Shown piece after piece: positions 12,883 to 24,911 of a stretch of DNA of 64,000 bases; positions within the stretch are counted from its first letter, which is position 1, and every line of letters starts with the position of its first letter. Under the pieces are notes generated by a model. The model was not told the origin of the DNA. It searched no databases and saw nothing but the letters and a program-made list of their open reading frames with translations. Position numbers and translations under genes: made by a program. The stretch comes from Symsagittifera roscoffensis (Eukaryota > Xenacoelomorpha > Acoela > Convolutidae), in NCBI RefSeq assembly GCF_963678635.1, contig NC_087062.1:95969705-96033704 (forward strand), given 5' to 3'.

Positions 12883-14695
12883 GAAATGGATAGATTTCTG
12901 GGTCTAGGACAACAAGCCGACGAGACTTCAAGCCGAAGGGACTTCAAGCCGAAATTAAAACTTTACAAGCACCTCAAAACACTATGTTATCATCTGTAAA
13001 ACGCTATTTTTCGAAAACTTTGGCAAGTTTAGTCCATAATAAACGTTATTCATGACGATGCACCACTTGTGATTGGCATCCGTTAATAACATCAGCCGGT
13101 TTTTGAAATGCATAAGTTATAAAAATGAAAAATGCCTTCAACCATGTTTTACTTTTTTCAACTTTCCGAAACATCATTTGGAGGCTTAAATTTTATAAAA
13201 ACGCCAATAACTTGTGAAGAAAGATCATGAAATTCAGAAATTCTTCAAAAAAGTTTTCAAATTATTCATACCTCACGAGTTTATAAAGAACTATTGGGCT
13301 TGAAGTCCCTAATTTTACGATTCGGCTTGATGTCCGGCACTCAGATTTCTAACCCACAAAACTTTGCAAAAAATTGATTTCATTTGAAATTTTATTACAA
13401 ATCTGTTTTTAGGGAAGCAATATATACAGAATTGCAAAATTTACGGTGAAAAAGAAAAACAAATAATTCTAAGGGTGCACTTTTTGAGTTGCTTAGCTAT
13501 ATCATGATTTTAACGAGACTGCTCGTATCACAGCGAGATCCTGAATTTTCGGACATCTTTTTTGTTCCGACTTTTTAATTAGGCATGTTTTAGGGAATTT
13601 GATATAGCAACTGAAAAATGTCGTTGTCCTGATTTCAAATTTATAAAACTATTTCACTTGGGATAATTTTTTGCTAAGTTATGGAGGTTTTCTAATTGCT
13701 AATACGGCCATTTTGCATTTTGGGATCTTTGACGAGCGATATATTGCGTTCTTATAGCACATGTAAGCGTCGAAGTACGGCGATTCAAATCAAATGGAGG
13801 CTTGCAATTTAGTCTTGTTACCACAATGCAAGATAAAGCGTGTGGTATGATAAAAAAAGAAGAAATTGTTTTTTTTTGTTTTCGTCAAGTATTCAGACAA
13901 AAAAACTTTCAAATTGATAATAAAGTGCAGTCGGATTATTCAACCGATTTACGAGCAGTCTTGTTTATGTTCAAAAAATTTTCAGGCAAATATTTTGAAA
14001 AATTTCATTGTTTTGATGTTTCGAAAAAAAAAACTTGTCTCGCACACTGTGAATAAAGTACAAGATGAAATTTTACAACGCAATAGTTGGATCACTGAGC
14101 ATCAAATTTTGCAGGTTCAACAACTTTTGAATATTCTCTAAGAATAATTCTCCTGCAGATGACATGAACAATATCAATATCAATATGTATCAATTAACAA
14201 AAATTTTATAAGCAACACGAAGTTTTATTTGGAAAACAATCAGCTTTCCTCATATCCAAGAAGCAGATAAATTGAACGCATGATTTCATTAACGATCTTC
14301 TGCTTTGACCAGTAAGAGTTCTCGGCTCTTTTTGGTTATCTATCACCGGCGACGTTTCGCTGGCCAATAACAAGGGCCGCTGGAGGATTTGAGTCAACGC
14401 TGCCAACTGCGCTAACTATGAGGCAGAAACATGTACTAAACATCTTATTTAAGGGCTCTCTTTTTATCTTACCTCATCCATCCGTGGTGTCAATGAAATA
14501 GCCATTTTTCTTAAATATCTTTTTAAACTCGTTCAATTGATTTGAGGCATTTAAGAAAAGTGAGAGGGTAGTTTGTGAAGCTATAATACAGGTAAACAAG
14601 AATTAGAGCAACTACTTGGAAATATAAATCGCCGGTACACAGAATCTCCAATTTTATAGGGAGCTAACAAAGTTCTTTTCGCATTTTTTTTGGCA
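12883..14695. other. No gene recognised; two partial MITE matches
   Basis: Open frames here are short and low-complexity. Around 13513-13556 and 13930-13964 are half-copies of the inverted-repeat element seen complete at 60086-60228, sharing ACGAGCAGTCTTGT-type ends. Confidence 0.45.
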
Positions 14696-14999
14696 GCCCG
14701 GGTCGAGAACCCGCTCAAAAACCGCTCAAGATTTGAGCGGTTTGAGCGGTTTTTCAGCAAGATTTGAGCGGTTTGAGCGGTTTGGGCGGTTTTTTTTTGA
14801 AAAACCGCTCAAACCGCTCAAATGTTGCTTAAAAAAACACTCAAAAACCGCTCATTTCTTGCGGTGATTTTTGAACGGTTTTTCAAGCAAGATTTGAGCG
14901 GTTTTTGAGCGGTCTTCCCGGGTCGAGGTCCTAGACTCAACGTTTCTCTTCTCTGCAAAACTCGAACGAACACGTTCATCCAGGGGCGACCAATATGTA

Positions 15000-15150
15000 G
15001 TAACCCTAACCCTAACCCCCCTCCCCCCGCCAACGTACCCCTCCCCCCAACGTACCCCCTCAACGTATTCAACATCCAACAAACCCCCTCCCCCCCACCA
15101 ACGTACACTCCCCCCCCCCCCCAACGTACCCCCCTCAACGTACCCCCCAA
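15000..15150. repeat. Telomere-like run and C-rich minisatellite
   Basis: Starts with two to three CCCTAA units, the complement of the animal telomere repeat TTAGGG. It continues as CAACGTACCCCC(TC)-type units and long C runs. Interstitial and too short to be a telomere. Confidence 0.75.
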
Positions 15151-15274
15151 CCCACGACGTTTGTTATTTTGTAGAGACTGACAATAAAAATCCTGACAGT
15201 ATATTTGTTGTGCATGTCTAAAACATTGAACATATTCAGTTGAACAAATACAGCGAATATTAAGCTTCCAGCAA

Positions 15275-15347
15275 GTCCGCATAGACTAACGGATAAGGCG
15301 TCTGACTTCGAATCAGAAGATTGCGGGTTCAAATCCCTCTGTGGTCG
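15275..15347 (+). tRNA. tRNA-Arg(UCG)-like, probably a pseudogene
   Basis: The 73-base sequence folds as a cloverleaf with anticodon stem TCTGA/TCAGA and loop CTTCGAA, giving anticodon TCG (Arg). The A box (around GACTAACGGATAAGGC) and B box (GGGTTCAAATCCC) are both recognisable. Against a canonical tRNA-Arg(UCG), the acceptor stem has a T:T mismatch at the second pair, the D stem has an A:G mismatch and the T stem a C:T mismatch. Three mismatches, plus its position inside a repeat block, suggest a decayed or repeat-borne copy. There is no intron. Confidence 0.5.
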
Positions 15348-15699
15348 ACTTTTTATTATTAAATCTTGCACCGTTTTTGAGCGGTTTTTTTAGATAAACC
15401 GCTCAAAACCGTTCAAATCTTGCTCGGTTTTTGAGCGGTGTTTTTCGATAAACCGTTCGAAAACCGCTCAAACCGCTCATTTTGAAGCAAGATTTTGAGC
15501 GTAATTGTCTAAAAAAACCGCTCAAACCGCTCAAATCTTGCTTCAAATTAGGTGAAAAATCTCGACTCGGGAGAGATAACATAATATATTTATGTTAAAA
15601 ATGGAAAATTTGCCAAAATTAGACAAAAATTGCCACTCGTCGCATTTCGACGTAGCTAAATGAACCAGCTAATCAGAGTAAGAATTGAATACTAGTCAA

Positions 15700-15897
15700 A
15701 ACCGGCCTCTATATAATAAATGGATCATAGTCACTTTCGTTTTCTCAAAAATTATCTTCAGCACAATTACCAACTCAGTTCAACCTTCAATCTCCCTACC
15801 TTTTCTAGTACTAAATAGTACCTCAGAAAAAGTAGGCTGATAAAAATATGAATAAATCTCTCCGACTGGTTCAAATCAAGCAAGTATTTCAACAAAA
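15700..15897 (+). promoter_or_regulatory. Possible promoter of the decayed gene family
   Basis: A TATA-like word (CTATATAATAAA, near 15710) lies about 190 bases upstream of an ATG at 15898 that opens a 45-codon frame leading into decayed gene copy 1. The assignment rests on position only. Confidence 0.3.
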
Positions 15898-18440
15898 ATG
15901 ATTTCCATCCGAGATAACATAGAAATTGAGTTTCAAGACGGAGAATTGGATGATTTCTTTAATGTAAAAGGAAAAATTGTTCTTTTCCCTTCAATGCCAC
16001 CAATAAAAAATAAAAGTTCAAAAATTTTTTGGTAGGTTTAATCTTATAAATGATTGCTAGTAAAAAAATCTTCTGCTCTCGAGAAAAATATCTATGCTTA
16101 TCTAACAAACAATTTACGAGTTGCACATTTCGATTTTCAACAAAAGACGTATAATGAAGTGTTTTCTCAAAACAAAGTTTCACCTGTAATACTGAGTCAG
16201 AAAATATCAAAGTAGCTTTCGCTGATGATAATACTGATGATACTAAAATGAATGCAACTTTGTTTCAATTAAAGCACCAAATAATGCGTTGGTTCTGTGA
16301 TTAAAGTGATTCAAGTGTCATTGATGCACGACAAAACAAAATAACTACAGACAGTCACTTGCAAGTATCATCTCGTAAATACATAGCCGAACGAGACTAC
16401 ATTAATCTAGGCTTCACTACAGCATCTAGTGGATCAATTCTTTCACACTTAGTAAAAAATTGTTACCAATGCCTACGAAGGCAAAATAGATGGCAAAAAC
16501 TACTCCGAATATGACGATCGCTCGTGGATTCAACTAAAAGTTTATGAAGTTATTAAACTAATTTTCAACCTGAAAAACTTGACAGTCAACAATTGGCAAA
16601 TTATCCTTTTTCCTTGTCCAGCTTTGGCAAATGGATGTGAAACAACATCACTCGATACATTTGCATGTAATTAGGAAGAACCCAATACTTGTATGTTCAC
16701 AGTACTGAATAAATTACATCATCAAAAATGATTGAAAACGAGGACATTACTATATTATTAAAGATCGCAATACTGCGTCTTTCCATAAGTCCCGAGCAAA
16801 GTGACTTTTGAGGTAAATAAATTACGAAGCTCATCTAGGAACGAAACTTAATTCTTTTTAACAGTTTTTATACACCAAGAACAGCCCAACTGGCTCTTCT
16901 AAAAATACTAGAGACCAACGTCAATGTCGCCCGGCTCTACGATTGTCCGAAATTTTATCAAACTTTACAAATATTGGCTGATTGCTGCAATTGGATACCA
17001 ATCATGTACCAATACAATAATCATTTTAGCGACCCAATTACTCGACAAACTTTCAAATCGGCCAATCGACAGGATTGTTCCGATAAACGTTTAAATCTCG
17101 CCCAACTTGATGTTGAGGACGATCTTTCTCGGATTGAATTGACACCGCAAACTACGCATGTAAAATGTCCTGATCTCTTTAAGGCAAAAGAAATCATTCA
17201 AGAAATATAACACTAATTTGCATCCAGCCGCATTGCCTAAAAACACATCAGCCTAAGTGCAACAATTTAGGACTTTGATTACCGAAAACTCGGAAATAAA
17301 AGGTATACTTCGAAGATTAGCAAGTTCTTTTCGTTACGCCAAAACGCGTTTCTTTTCGGATTTAAATGGTGCTTTTGGATCTACTCAAAACTTATATTTT
17401 GACTATTGGAAATCTCCCAAATTTTGGAGAAGTGAATATACTTGTTGTTTTTGGCAAAATCAGTACAATCTAGAAAAAACCAGATTAGCACTCGCATCGT
17501 TCGTGTTTGTTAAGTTTTTTCTAGATACTCTTGTCTCTGTTTAAAGACTCTCCATTGAAACAAAATTACCCACCGCTAACTGCATTATGGTTAGGTAACG
17601 TAGCCGCTTCATACAATTTTTGTTACTTCAAACGTAACTTCGATTTTTATCCAATCGAATCGAGGAGCATGAACCCAGAGATCAACCTCCTCTTCTAGCT
17701 AGACGAACCAGATCTAGACCAAGATAAACTGTATCCTAATATTCAACTAACCAATTTTTTTGTGAAAATCAAACTCAAATTAATCATCTAAGAAAACTCT
17801 ATGATTCATGTTTTAAGAAACTTCAATGGAACTACTCCACGCAACAACAGACGACAACTTACGAGTTTTCGAGTAATTAGTATCAATACTTCATCTCGTT
17901 GACCCGATGAAGAAAGACTTGACGACTACCTGTACAACAAAATGGACATACAGAACGACTCTCCTTCCACTTCTACTACCCCAGATAAATTTCGGATTCC
18001 AAAAAAGCAATAAAATTCTTGTATTGAGAAAAAGACGCAAATCGTCAAATCATTCAAAGTTATCCCAAGAGATTATCCTTTTGATATAAATACTGATACT
18101 TTAGTTCTAAAGGAGCAGCCAAAATAAACGCAAATACACCTTCAGAAAAAAAATTGTAGAGATGATCCAACTTTCGATAAAAAAATTAAACTTTGCTATG
18201 TTGCCATTATTTAACAGATTTGAAATCAATCCCTTTCAGACTTATATGAATGTCTATAAAATTAGAAAAGTTTTGAGTGAGAACTTAGTTTTAAACGTGC
18301 CATCAAAATTCATATCGTCTCAGCTACAAACATCTACATTAGACGATTACACCAAAACTATCCAGAGGTCCCGCATCAACGATTTTCACCGAATGCGAGA
18401 ACTAAAAAAAACAAGTAATCAAGCTGAGAAAAAAGAATAA
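15898..18440 (+). pseudogene. Unrecognised decayed gene, copy 1
   Basis: Protein-like pieces in changing frames follow one another on the plus strand. A 45-residue start runs to 16035. A piece near 16470-16670 contains WIQLKVYEVIKLIFNL and CPALANGC. A Cys/Trp-containing piece starts at 16974. An aromatic-rich piece at 17257-17544 contains FDYWKSPKFW. A charged C-terminal piece at 18162-18440 contains SRINDFHRMRELKK. Matching pieces recur at 20025-22575 with similar breaks plus copy-specific stops. I cannot name the family; a former viral or transposon protein set, or a host gene, is possible. Conservation of the same reading frames between copies argues that it was once coding. Confidence 0.5.
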
Positions 18441-19659
18441 CGAACTGGCAATTTAACTGCATCAGAAAAATATGAATGACAAGCAACAAAAACCTCCAAC
18501 TCTCCGGGCAATTCCCTTGTAAAACAAAAATGGAAAACAGAAAAATTTAAATTGGAATTGCAATTTTTTTTTAAATTTATGATGTATATTGGCTATAGTA
18601 ACCCTTTTGTAAATCTAATGATCATTTCATAAAAATAAATCGAAGTTTTAAAATTATCTTGCCTGATAAAAATACGGTTACGCTTACAGTGAGAGTCACT
18701 AACCCTAATTTTTTAAAATTTTTTACTCTATAAAGGAAGCTGGATGCTCTATGTTCAAATTGAACTAGAAACTTGAAGCACAAGTCATTCTCTCTCTCTT
18801 GAAAAAAAAATTAGTATAGGCTAATTGAACACGCATTTGCCTTATAACTAATTATATGCCGTCTCAAAAAAGCATAAGCTATTGCATAATTCAATTTTAG
18901 TGACTTAAATTGCGTTCCCATTTTAGTTGCCTTCCAAATTCTTCAGCAGCAATTTTTGCAAGACTATTCTAGAATTAAAAACTCACAACTGAGCACTCTA
19001 TCAATTTTCTTGTTTGGAACGCAAGTAAGCAGAAAAGTAAGCACTAAGACTAAGCAAAGGTGATTGCTATTGGCGTACAGAGTTTTGCCTACTGCTCAAA
19101 AATCGAGGATGAAAGCAAAGCTGAAAGCTAACAATAACACAACACCCTGTTTTAAAAAAAATAGTAACTAACACAATCCCATCCTTTGGATAGCCATCGG
19201 ACAAAAGTTTCAGTTTAATCATTTCTAACATCTTAAATAAAAAGTTTCAACTTAGGCCTGTATATCTGATATAAAACAAATGTTCTGTTTGTATAAAAAG
19301 TCAAGACAATGAATAATTTTTTAAAATGTAGATTGGTCATCTTTTTACTTACCAGCGCTAGTCTTCCTTAAAAGGATAAATATCCAGCTAGTAAAATATA
19401 CCCTGAAACCTTAGGATGATTGTCAAGAAAGGACCGCATAAATTAATCTAGTTCGATACGTCTTACGCTATTGACAGATTGAAACACAAAAGCAAATGAA
19501 AATGGTTTATATGGAACATATAAGAATGTCAAAAAACATCTCGATGAAAAAACCTGGTGAAACAATTATTTTAGACTTGTTTTTTTGTTGTTATTGGTGT
19601 TGTTATTGCTGTTGAAATTGATGTTGTTGTTGCAGTGATTGTTGCTGTTGTTGTTAAGG
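18441..19659. repeat. Non-coding 3' part of duplicated unit, copy 1
   Basis: Downstream of the decayed gene, this sequence matches 22576-23790, 24914-25900 and 37789-38514 with moderate divergence. It includes a CTCTCT run and an ATTTTATCTGCC-like block. No coding signal was seen. Confidence 0.6.
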
Positions 19660-20012
19660 CTGCGTCTTCTTCTTCTTCTTCTTCTTCTTCTTCTTCTTCT
19701 TCTATTGTGGGAGCCAATGCAGTTCTATAGGGTCCTTCTTGGTAGCTCTACGGCACACTTTGGGTTGGAGGTGAGGATGTTTAGCCCCAGCTCGTTCGTT
19801 CCGAAAAAATCTGGTCGTGCTGCTATGGTCCTTGGACAGTCAAGCATCCTGTCCTACTGTTTGAGGATTTTCCCGGCACAGCGGGCAGGTTGGGTCCGGC
19901 GTATGGTCCAAGAGGATTTTGTATGCGGCTAGTTCCATACAGTCTCTTGCTCGATGTCTTGCCAGTAGAATCGTGTCCTTCCGGTTCTTGATGATGCCCC
20001 CGTCTCTTTCAT
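19660..20012 (-). mobile_element. Non-LTR retrotransposon 3' fragment
   Basis: The minus strand, read from about 20012, translates to a piece containing LARHRARDCMELAAYKILLD followed by DPTCPLCRENPQT and a stop. This is the zinc-knuckle-like C terminus (CPLC) typical of non-LTR retrotransposon polyproteins after the reverse transcriptase. It is followed on that strand by non-coding sequence and then (GAA)n and (CAA)n tracts, resembling a 3' tail. Shorter pieces of the same tail lie at about 23795-23905 and 25900-26005. The element is 5'-truncated, as is usual for this class. Confidence 0.65.
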
Positions 20013-20024
20013 CAGATTTTTTTT

Positions 20025-22575
20025 GGTAGGTTCAATCTTGTAAATGATTGCTACTGAAAAAACTTTCTGCTCTCGAGTCAGAAAAAATTATTTATGCTAA
20101 GCTAACAAATAAGTTACGAGTTTCGATTTTCAACTAATGACGTATGTGAAGTGTTTTCTCTAAACAAAGTTTCACCTGTAATAATGAATCAGAAAATATC
20201 AAAGAGCTTTCGCTGATAATAATACTGATATTACTAAAATGAATGCAACTATGTTTCAATTAAAGCACCAAGTAATGCGTTGGTTCTGTGATTAAATTGA
20301 TTCAATTGGCATTGATGCACGAAAAAACAAAATACCTACAGACAGTCACTTGCAAGCATCATCTCGTAAATACATAGCCGAACGAAACTACAATAATCTA
20401 GGCTTCACTAGAGCATCTAGGGGATCAATTTTTTCAAACTTAGTGAAAAATTGTTACCAATGCCTACGAAGGCAAAGAAGATGGCAAAAATTACTCCGAA
20501 TATGACGATCGCTCGTGGATTCAACTAAAAGTTTATGAAGTTATTAACCTAATTGTCAACCTGAAAAATTTGACAGTCAACAATTGGCAAATTACCCTTT
20601 TTCCTTGTCCAGCTTTGGCAAATGGATGTGAAACAACATCACTCGATACATTTGCATGTACTTGGGAAGAGCCCAATACTTGTATGTTCACAGTACTGAA
20701 TAAATTACATCATCAAAAGTGATTGAAAACGAGGACAGTTACTATACTATTAAAGATCGCAATACTGCGTCTATCCATAAGTCCCGAGCAAAAGACACTC
20801 AGCGCATTGCACCACAATTTTTTAATACGCCACATGCATTGTGAGGTCATCCTATAATTGTATATTCGACTCAATGCGAGTCTCTGTTTATAGCATATCA
20901 ACAAGGTCTTGATATGAATTCAAACTGGCTCTTCTAAAAAATTGTCAAACTGGCTCTTCTAAAAAAAGCAGTGCGAGCTAGAACTCATTTTAATCTTGAA
21001 TACATTAAAGCTGTCACTTGAAAACCCGCAATTAATCTGCTATATTCTGACAACAATTAGCTCTATCAATACTGGAGATCAAAGTCAATGTCGACCAGCT
21101 CTACGATTGTCCGAATTTTTTCCCACCTTTACAAATTTTGACTGATTGCTGCAATTGGTTATCAATCATGTACCAATACAAAAATCAGTTTAACGACCCA
21201 ATTACTCAACAAACTTTCAAATCGGCCTATAAACGTTTAAATGTCGCCCAATTTGATGTTGATCACGATCTTTCTCGATTTGAGTTGACACCGCAAATCA
21301 CGCATGTAAAATGTTCTGATCTCTTTAAGGCAAAAGAAATCATTCAAGAAATATAACGCTAATTTGCATCCAGCCGAATTGCCTAAAAAACACATAAGCC
21401 TAAGTGCAACAATTTAGGACTTTGATTACCGAAAACTCGGAAATAAAAGGTATACTTCAAAGATTAGCAAATTCTTTTCGTTACGCCAAAACGCGTTTGT
21501 TTTCGGATTTAATTGGTGCTTTTGGATCTACTCAAAACTTATATTTTGACTATTGGAAATCTCCCAAATTTTAGAGAAATGAATATACTTGTTGTTTTTG
21601 GCAAAATCAGTACTATCTAGAAAAAAGCAGAATAGTACTCGCATCGTTCTTGTTTGTTAAGTTTTTTTTTCTTGATATTCTTGTCTTCTTTTTAAAGACT
21701 CTCGATATAAAGAAAATCACAGACCACACACTGAACTTTGGTGTGGTAACGTAGCCGCTTCATAGAATTTTTTTTACTTCGATAGTAACTTCGATCATTA
21801 CCCAAAATGAGGAAAACAATCGAATCGAGGAGCATGAACCCAGAGTTCAACCTCCTTTTCGAGACGAACCAGATCTAGACCAAGATAAACTGTATCCTAG
21901 CCTTCAACAAACCCGTTTTATTGTCAAGATCAAACTCAAACTATTCATCTAAAAAAACTCTATGATTCAAGTTTTAAGAAATTTCAATGGAACTACTCCA
22001 CGCCACAACACACGACAACTTACGAGATTTCAAGGAAATACTATCAATTCTTCATCTCCTTGGCCCGATGAGGAAAGAATTGACGACTACCTGTACAACA
22101 AAATGGACATACCGAACGACTCTCCCTCCATTTCTACTACCCCAGATAATTTTCGGGTTCCAAAAAAGCAAAAAAACTCTCGTATTGAGAAAAAGACGCA
22201 AGTCGTCAAATCATTCAAGGTTATCCCAAAAGATCATCCTATTGATATTATTACTGATACAGGTGCAGCCAAAATGGATGCAAAAACAACTTCAGAAAGA
22301 AAAAAAATACTAGAGATGATCCAACTTTTGATAAAGAATTAAACTTTGCTATGTTGCCACTATTTATCAGATTTAAAATCAATTATATAAATGTCTGTAA
22401 AATTGGAAAAACTTTGAGTAAAAATTTAGTTTTAAACGTGCCATTAAAGTTCATAACGGCTCAGCTACAAACATCTACATTAGACGATTACACCAAAACT
22501 ATCCACAGGTCCCGCATCAGCGATTTTCACCGAATGCGAGAACTAAAAAAACAAGTAATCAAGCTGATAAAATGA
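20025..22575 (+). pseudogene. Unrecognised decayed gene, copy 2
   Basis: Second copy of the family at 15898-18440, lacking the first part. The piece near 20461-20700 repeats the WIQLKVYEVI region. A piece near 20790-20925 retains sequence lost from copy 1. The longest intact frame is 21962-22342, 126 residues, Ser/Thr/Lys-rich with RIEKKTQVVKSFKVIPKD. A basic piece follows at 22351-22575 (IHRSRISDFHRMRELKK). Stops and frameshifts are frequent elsewhere. No family was recognised. Confidence 0.5.
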
Positions 22576-23932
22576 GAATTACGAACTCGCAATTTAACTG
22601 CATCAGAAAAATGTGAATGACAAGCAACAAAATTCTCCAACTCTCCGGCATTTCCCCTGTAAAATAAAAATGGAAAACAGAAAATTTTATATTGGAACTG
22701 CAAACTTTTTTAAAATTTTATCTTGTATATTGGCTATAGTAACCCTTTTGTAAATCTAATGATCATTTAATAAAAATAAATCAAAGTTTTAAAATTATCT
22801 GGCCTGATAAAAAGACGATTACGCTAACAGTGAGAGTCACTAACCTATATATTTTTAAATGCTTTTTTACTCTATAAAGTAGCTGGATGTTCTATGATTA
22901 AATTGAACTAGAAACTTGAAGCACAAACCATTCTCTCTCTCTCTCTTGAAAAAATAATTAGTATAGGCTGATTGAACACGCATTTGCTTTATAATTAAAC
23001 AAATGCTGTCTCAAAAAAGCAAAAGCCATTGCATAATTGAACTTCAGTCACTTAGATTGCGTTCCCATTTTATCTGCCTTCCATATTCTTCAGCGGGCAG
23101 TTTTTGCAAGACTATTCTAGAATTAAAATCTCAAAGTTGAGCACTTTATCAATTTTCTTTTTTTGAACGCTATTGATGGAAAAATAAGCACTAAGACTAA
23201 GCAAAAGTGATTGTTATTGGCGTACCGAGTTTTGCCTGCTGCTCAAAAATCGAAGATGAAAGCAAAGCTGAAAGCTAACAAAAATACAACACTCTATTTT
23301 GATAAAATAGTAGCTAACACAATCCCATCCTTTGGATAGCAATCGGACAACAGTTTGGGTTTAGTTATTTCTAACATCTTTAAAAAAAGTTTTAACTCAG
23401 GCCTGTATATCTGATATAAAGCAAATGTTCTGTTTGTATAAAAATTATTTTTGAAAGAATACATTTTCAAAAGTAGATTGGTCATCTTTTTAACGACCAG
23501 CGCTAGTCACCCTTAAAAAGATAAATATCAAGCTAGTATAAAAAACCCTGAAACCTTAAGATGAATATCAAGAAAGAACCGCCTAAATTAATTTAATTCG
23601 ATTCGTCTTACGCTATTGACAGATTGAAACACAAAAGCAAATGAAAACTGTTTATAAGGAACATATAAGCATGTCAAAAATTAATTCGATGAAGAAACTT
23701 GGCGAAGTGTTTGTTTTAGAGTTGTTTTTTTTTGTTTTTGGTGTTGTTAATGCTGTTGTAATTGATGCTGTTGTTGCAGTGGTTGTTGCTGTTAATGCTG
23801 CGTCTTCTTCTCCTTCTTCTTCTTCTATTGTGGGAGCCAATGAGGTTCTGTAAGTTCCTTCCTGGTAGCTCTACGGTACCCTTTGGGTTAGAGGCGAAAG
23901 TAGTATAGATATACGACACTGGGATGGGGAGG

Positions 23933-23950
23933 TGATCCCTACAGGGATCA
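23933..23950. repeat. Palindrome of the satellite core
   Basis: TGATCCCT-AC-AGGGATCA, a perfect inverted repeat of the core word of the 29-bp satellite, sits exactly where the array begins. It is repeated in the second duplication copy near 26040. Confidence 0.8.
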
Positions 23951-24905
23951 TTGGGTATAGATTATACCTAATGATCCCTATGTAAATCTTTATACCTAAT
24001 GATCCCTATGTAAAATATTTATGCCTAATGATCCCTATGTAAAATATTTATACCTAATGATCCCTATGTGAAAATTTTTCCAAACAATTTTTTCATCCAA
24101 AAATTTCCAAAAAAAATTTTTTTTTTCATTTTTTTTCAATTTTTTTTTCAATTTTTTTTTTCAAATTTTTTTTCAAACTTTTTTTCAAATTTTTTTTCAA
24201 AGTTTTCATTTTTTTTTTCAAATTTTCTTTTTCAAATTTCTTTACTTAATGATCCCTTGTAAATTATTTATACCTAATAATCCCTATGTAAAAAATTTAT
24301 ACCTGATGATCCCTATGTAAAAATTTATAGCTAATGATCCCTCTGTAAAAAATTTATACCTAATGATCCCTATGTAAAATATTTATACCTAATGATCCCT
24401 ATGTAAAACATTTATACCTAATGATCCCTATGAAAAATTTTTTTACCTAAAGATCCCTATGTAAAAAATTTATACCTAATGATCATTATGTAAGAAAATT
24501 TATACCTAATGATCCCTATGTAAAATTTTTATACCTAATGATCCCTATGTAAAAAAATAATACCTAATGATCCCTATGAAAAATTTTTGTACCTAATGAT
24601 CCCTATGTAAAAAACTTATACCTAATGATCACTATGTAAAAATTTATACCTAATGATCCCTATGTAAAAAATTTACACCTAATGATCCCTATGTAAAATA
24701 TTTATACCTAAGGATCCCTATGTAGAAAATTTATACCTAATGATCCCTATGTAAAAATGTATACCTAATGATCCCTATGTAAAAAATTTATACCTAATGA
24801 TCCCCATGTAAAAAATTTATACCTAATGATCCCTATGTAAAATATTTATACCTAATGATCCCTATGTGAAAATTTTTCCAAAAAATTTTTTCATCCAAAA
24901 ATTTC
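23951..24905. repeat. 29-bp satellite, first block
   Basis: Tandem units of TACCTAATGATCCCTATG plus an A/T-rich remainder of 10-12 bases, with a T-tract spacer at about 24069-24245. It belongs to the first copy of the 2.1-kb duplication. Confidence 0.9.
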
Positions 24906-24911
24906 CAAAAA

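Larger units (their letters stand above)
14696..15571. repeat. ACCGCTC-rich repeat element
   Basis: Both ends (14700-14925 and 15370-15545) consist of tandem and inverted copies of AAACCGCTCAAA and its complement TTTGAGCGGTTT, often with GCAAGATTTGAGCGG. The outer edges read CCCGGGTCGAG on the left and CTCGACTCGGG on the right, an inverted pair, with another copy internally near 14926. The centre holds telomere-like repeats, a C-rich minisatellite and a tRNA-like sequence. It has no coding content, so it is an unclassified non-autonomous repeat. Confidence 0.65.
22811..24911. repeat. 2.1-kb tandem duplication, first copy
   Basis: Sequence from about 22813 recurs almost unchanged from about 24914, an offset of about 2101 bases (for example ATGAAAACTGTTTATAAGG at 23641 and 25742). 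The unit contains the non-coding 3' part of the decayed gene, the retrotransposon tail and the first block of the 29-bp satellite. The junction at 24905-24914 lies in an A run of the satellite spacer. Confidence 0.85.

Noticed and set aside
14818-15282. Gly/Trp-rich 154-residue open frame on the minus strand
   Set aside because: It translates the C-rich minisatellite and telomere-like repeats across a repeat block.
23652-23840. Ala/Thr-rich and Arg-rich frames over the CTT/GTT tracts
   Set aside because: They translate the microsatellite tail of a non-LTR retrotransposon fragment.
24068-24262. Phe-rich open frames in T-tract spacers (also near 26176 and 26971)
   Set aside because: They translate poly-T/CAAA repeats; no coding signal.
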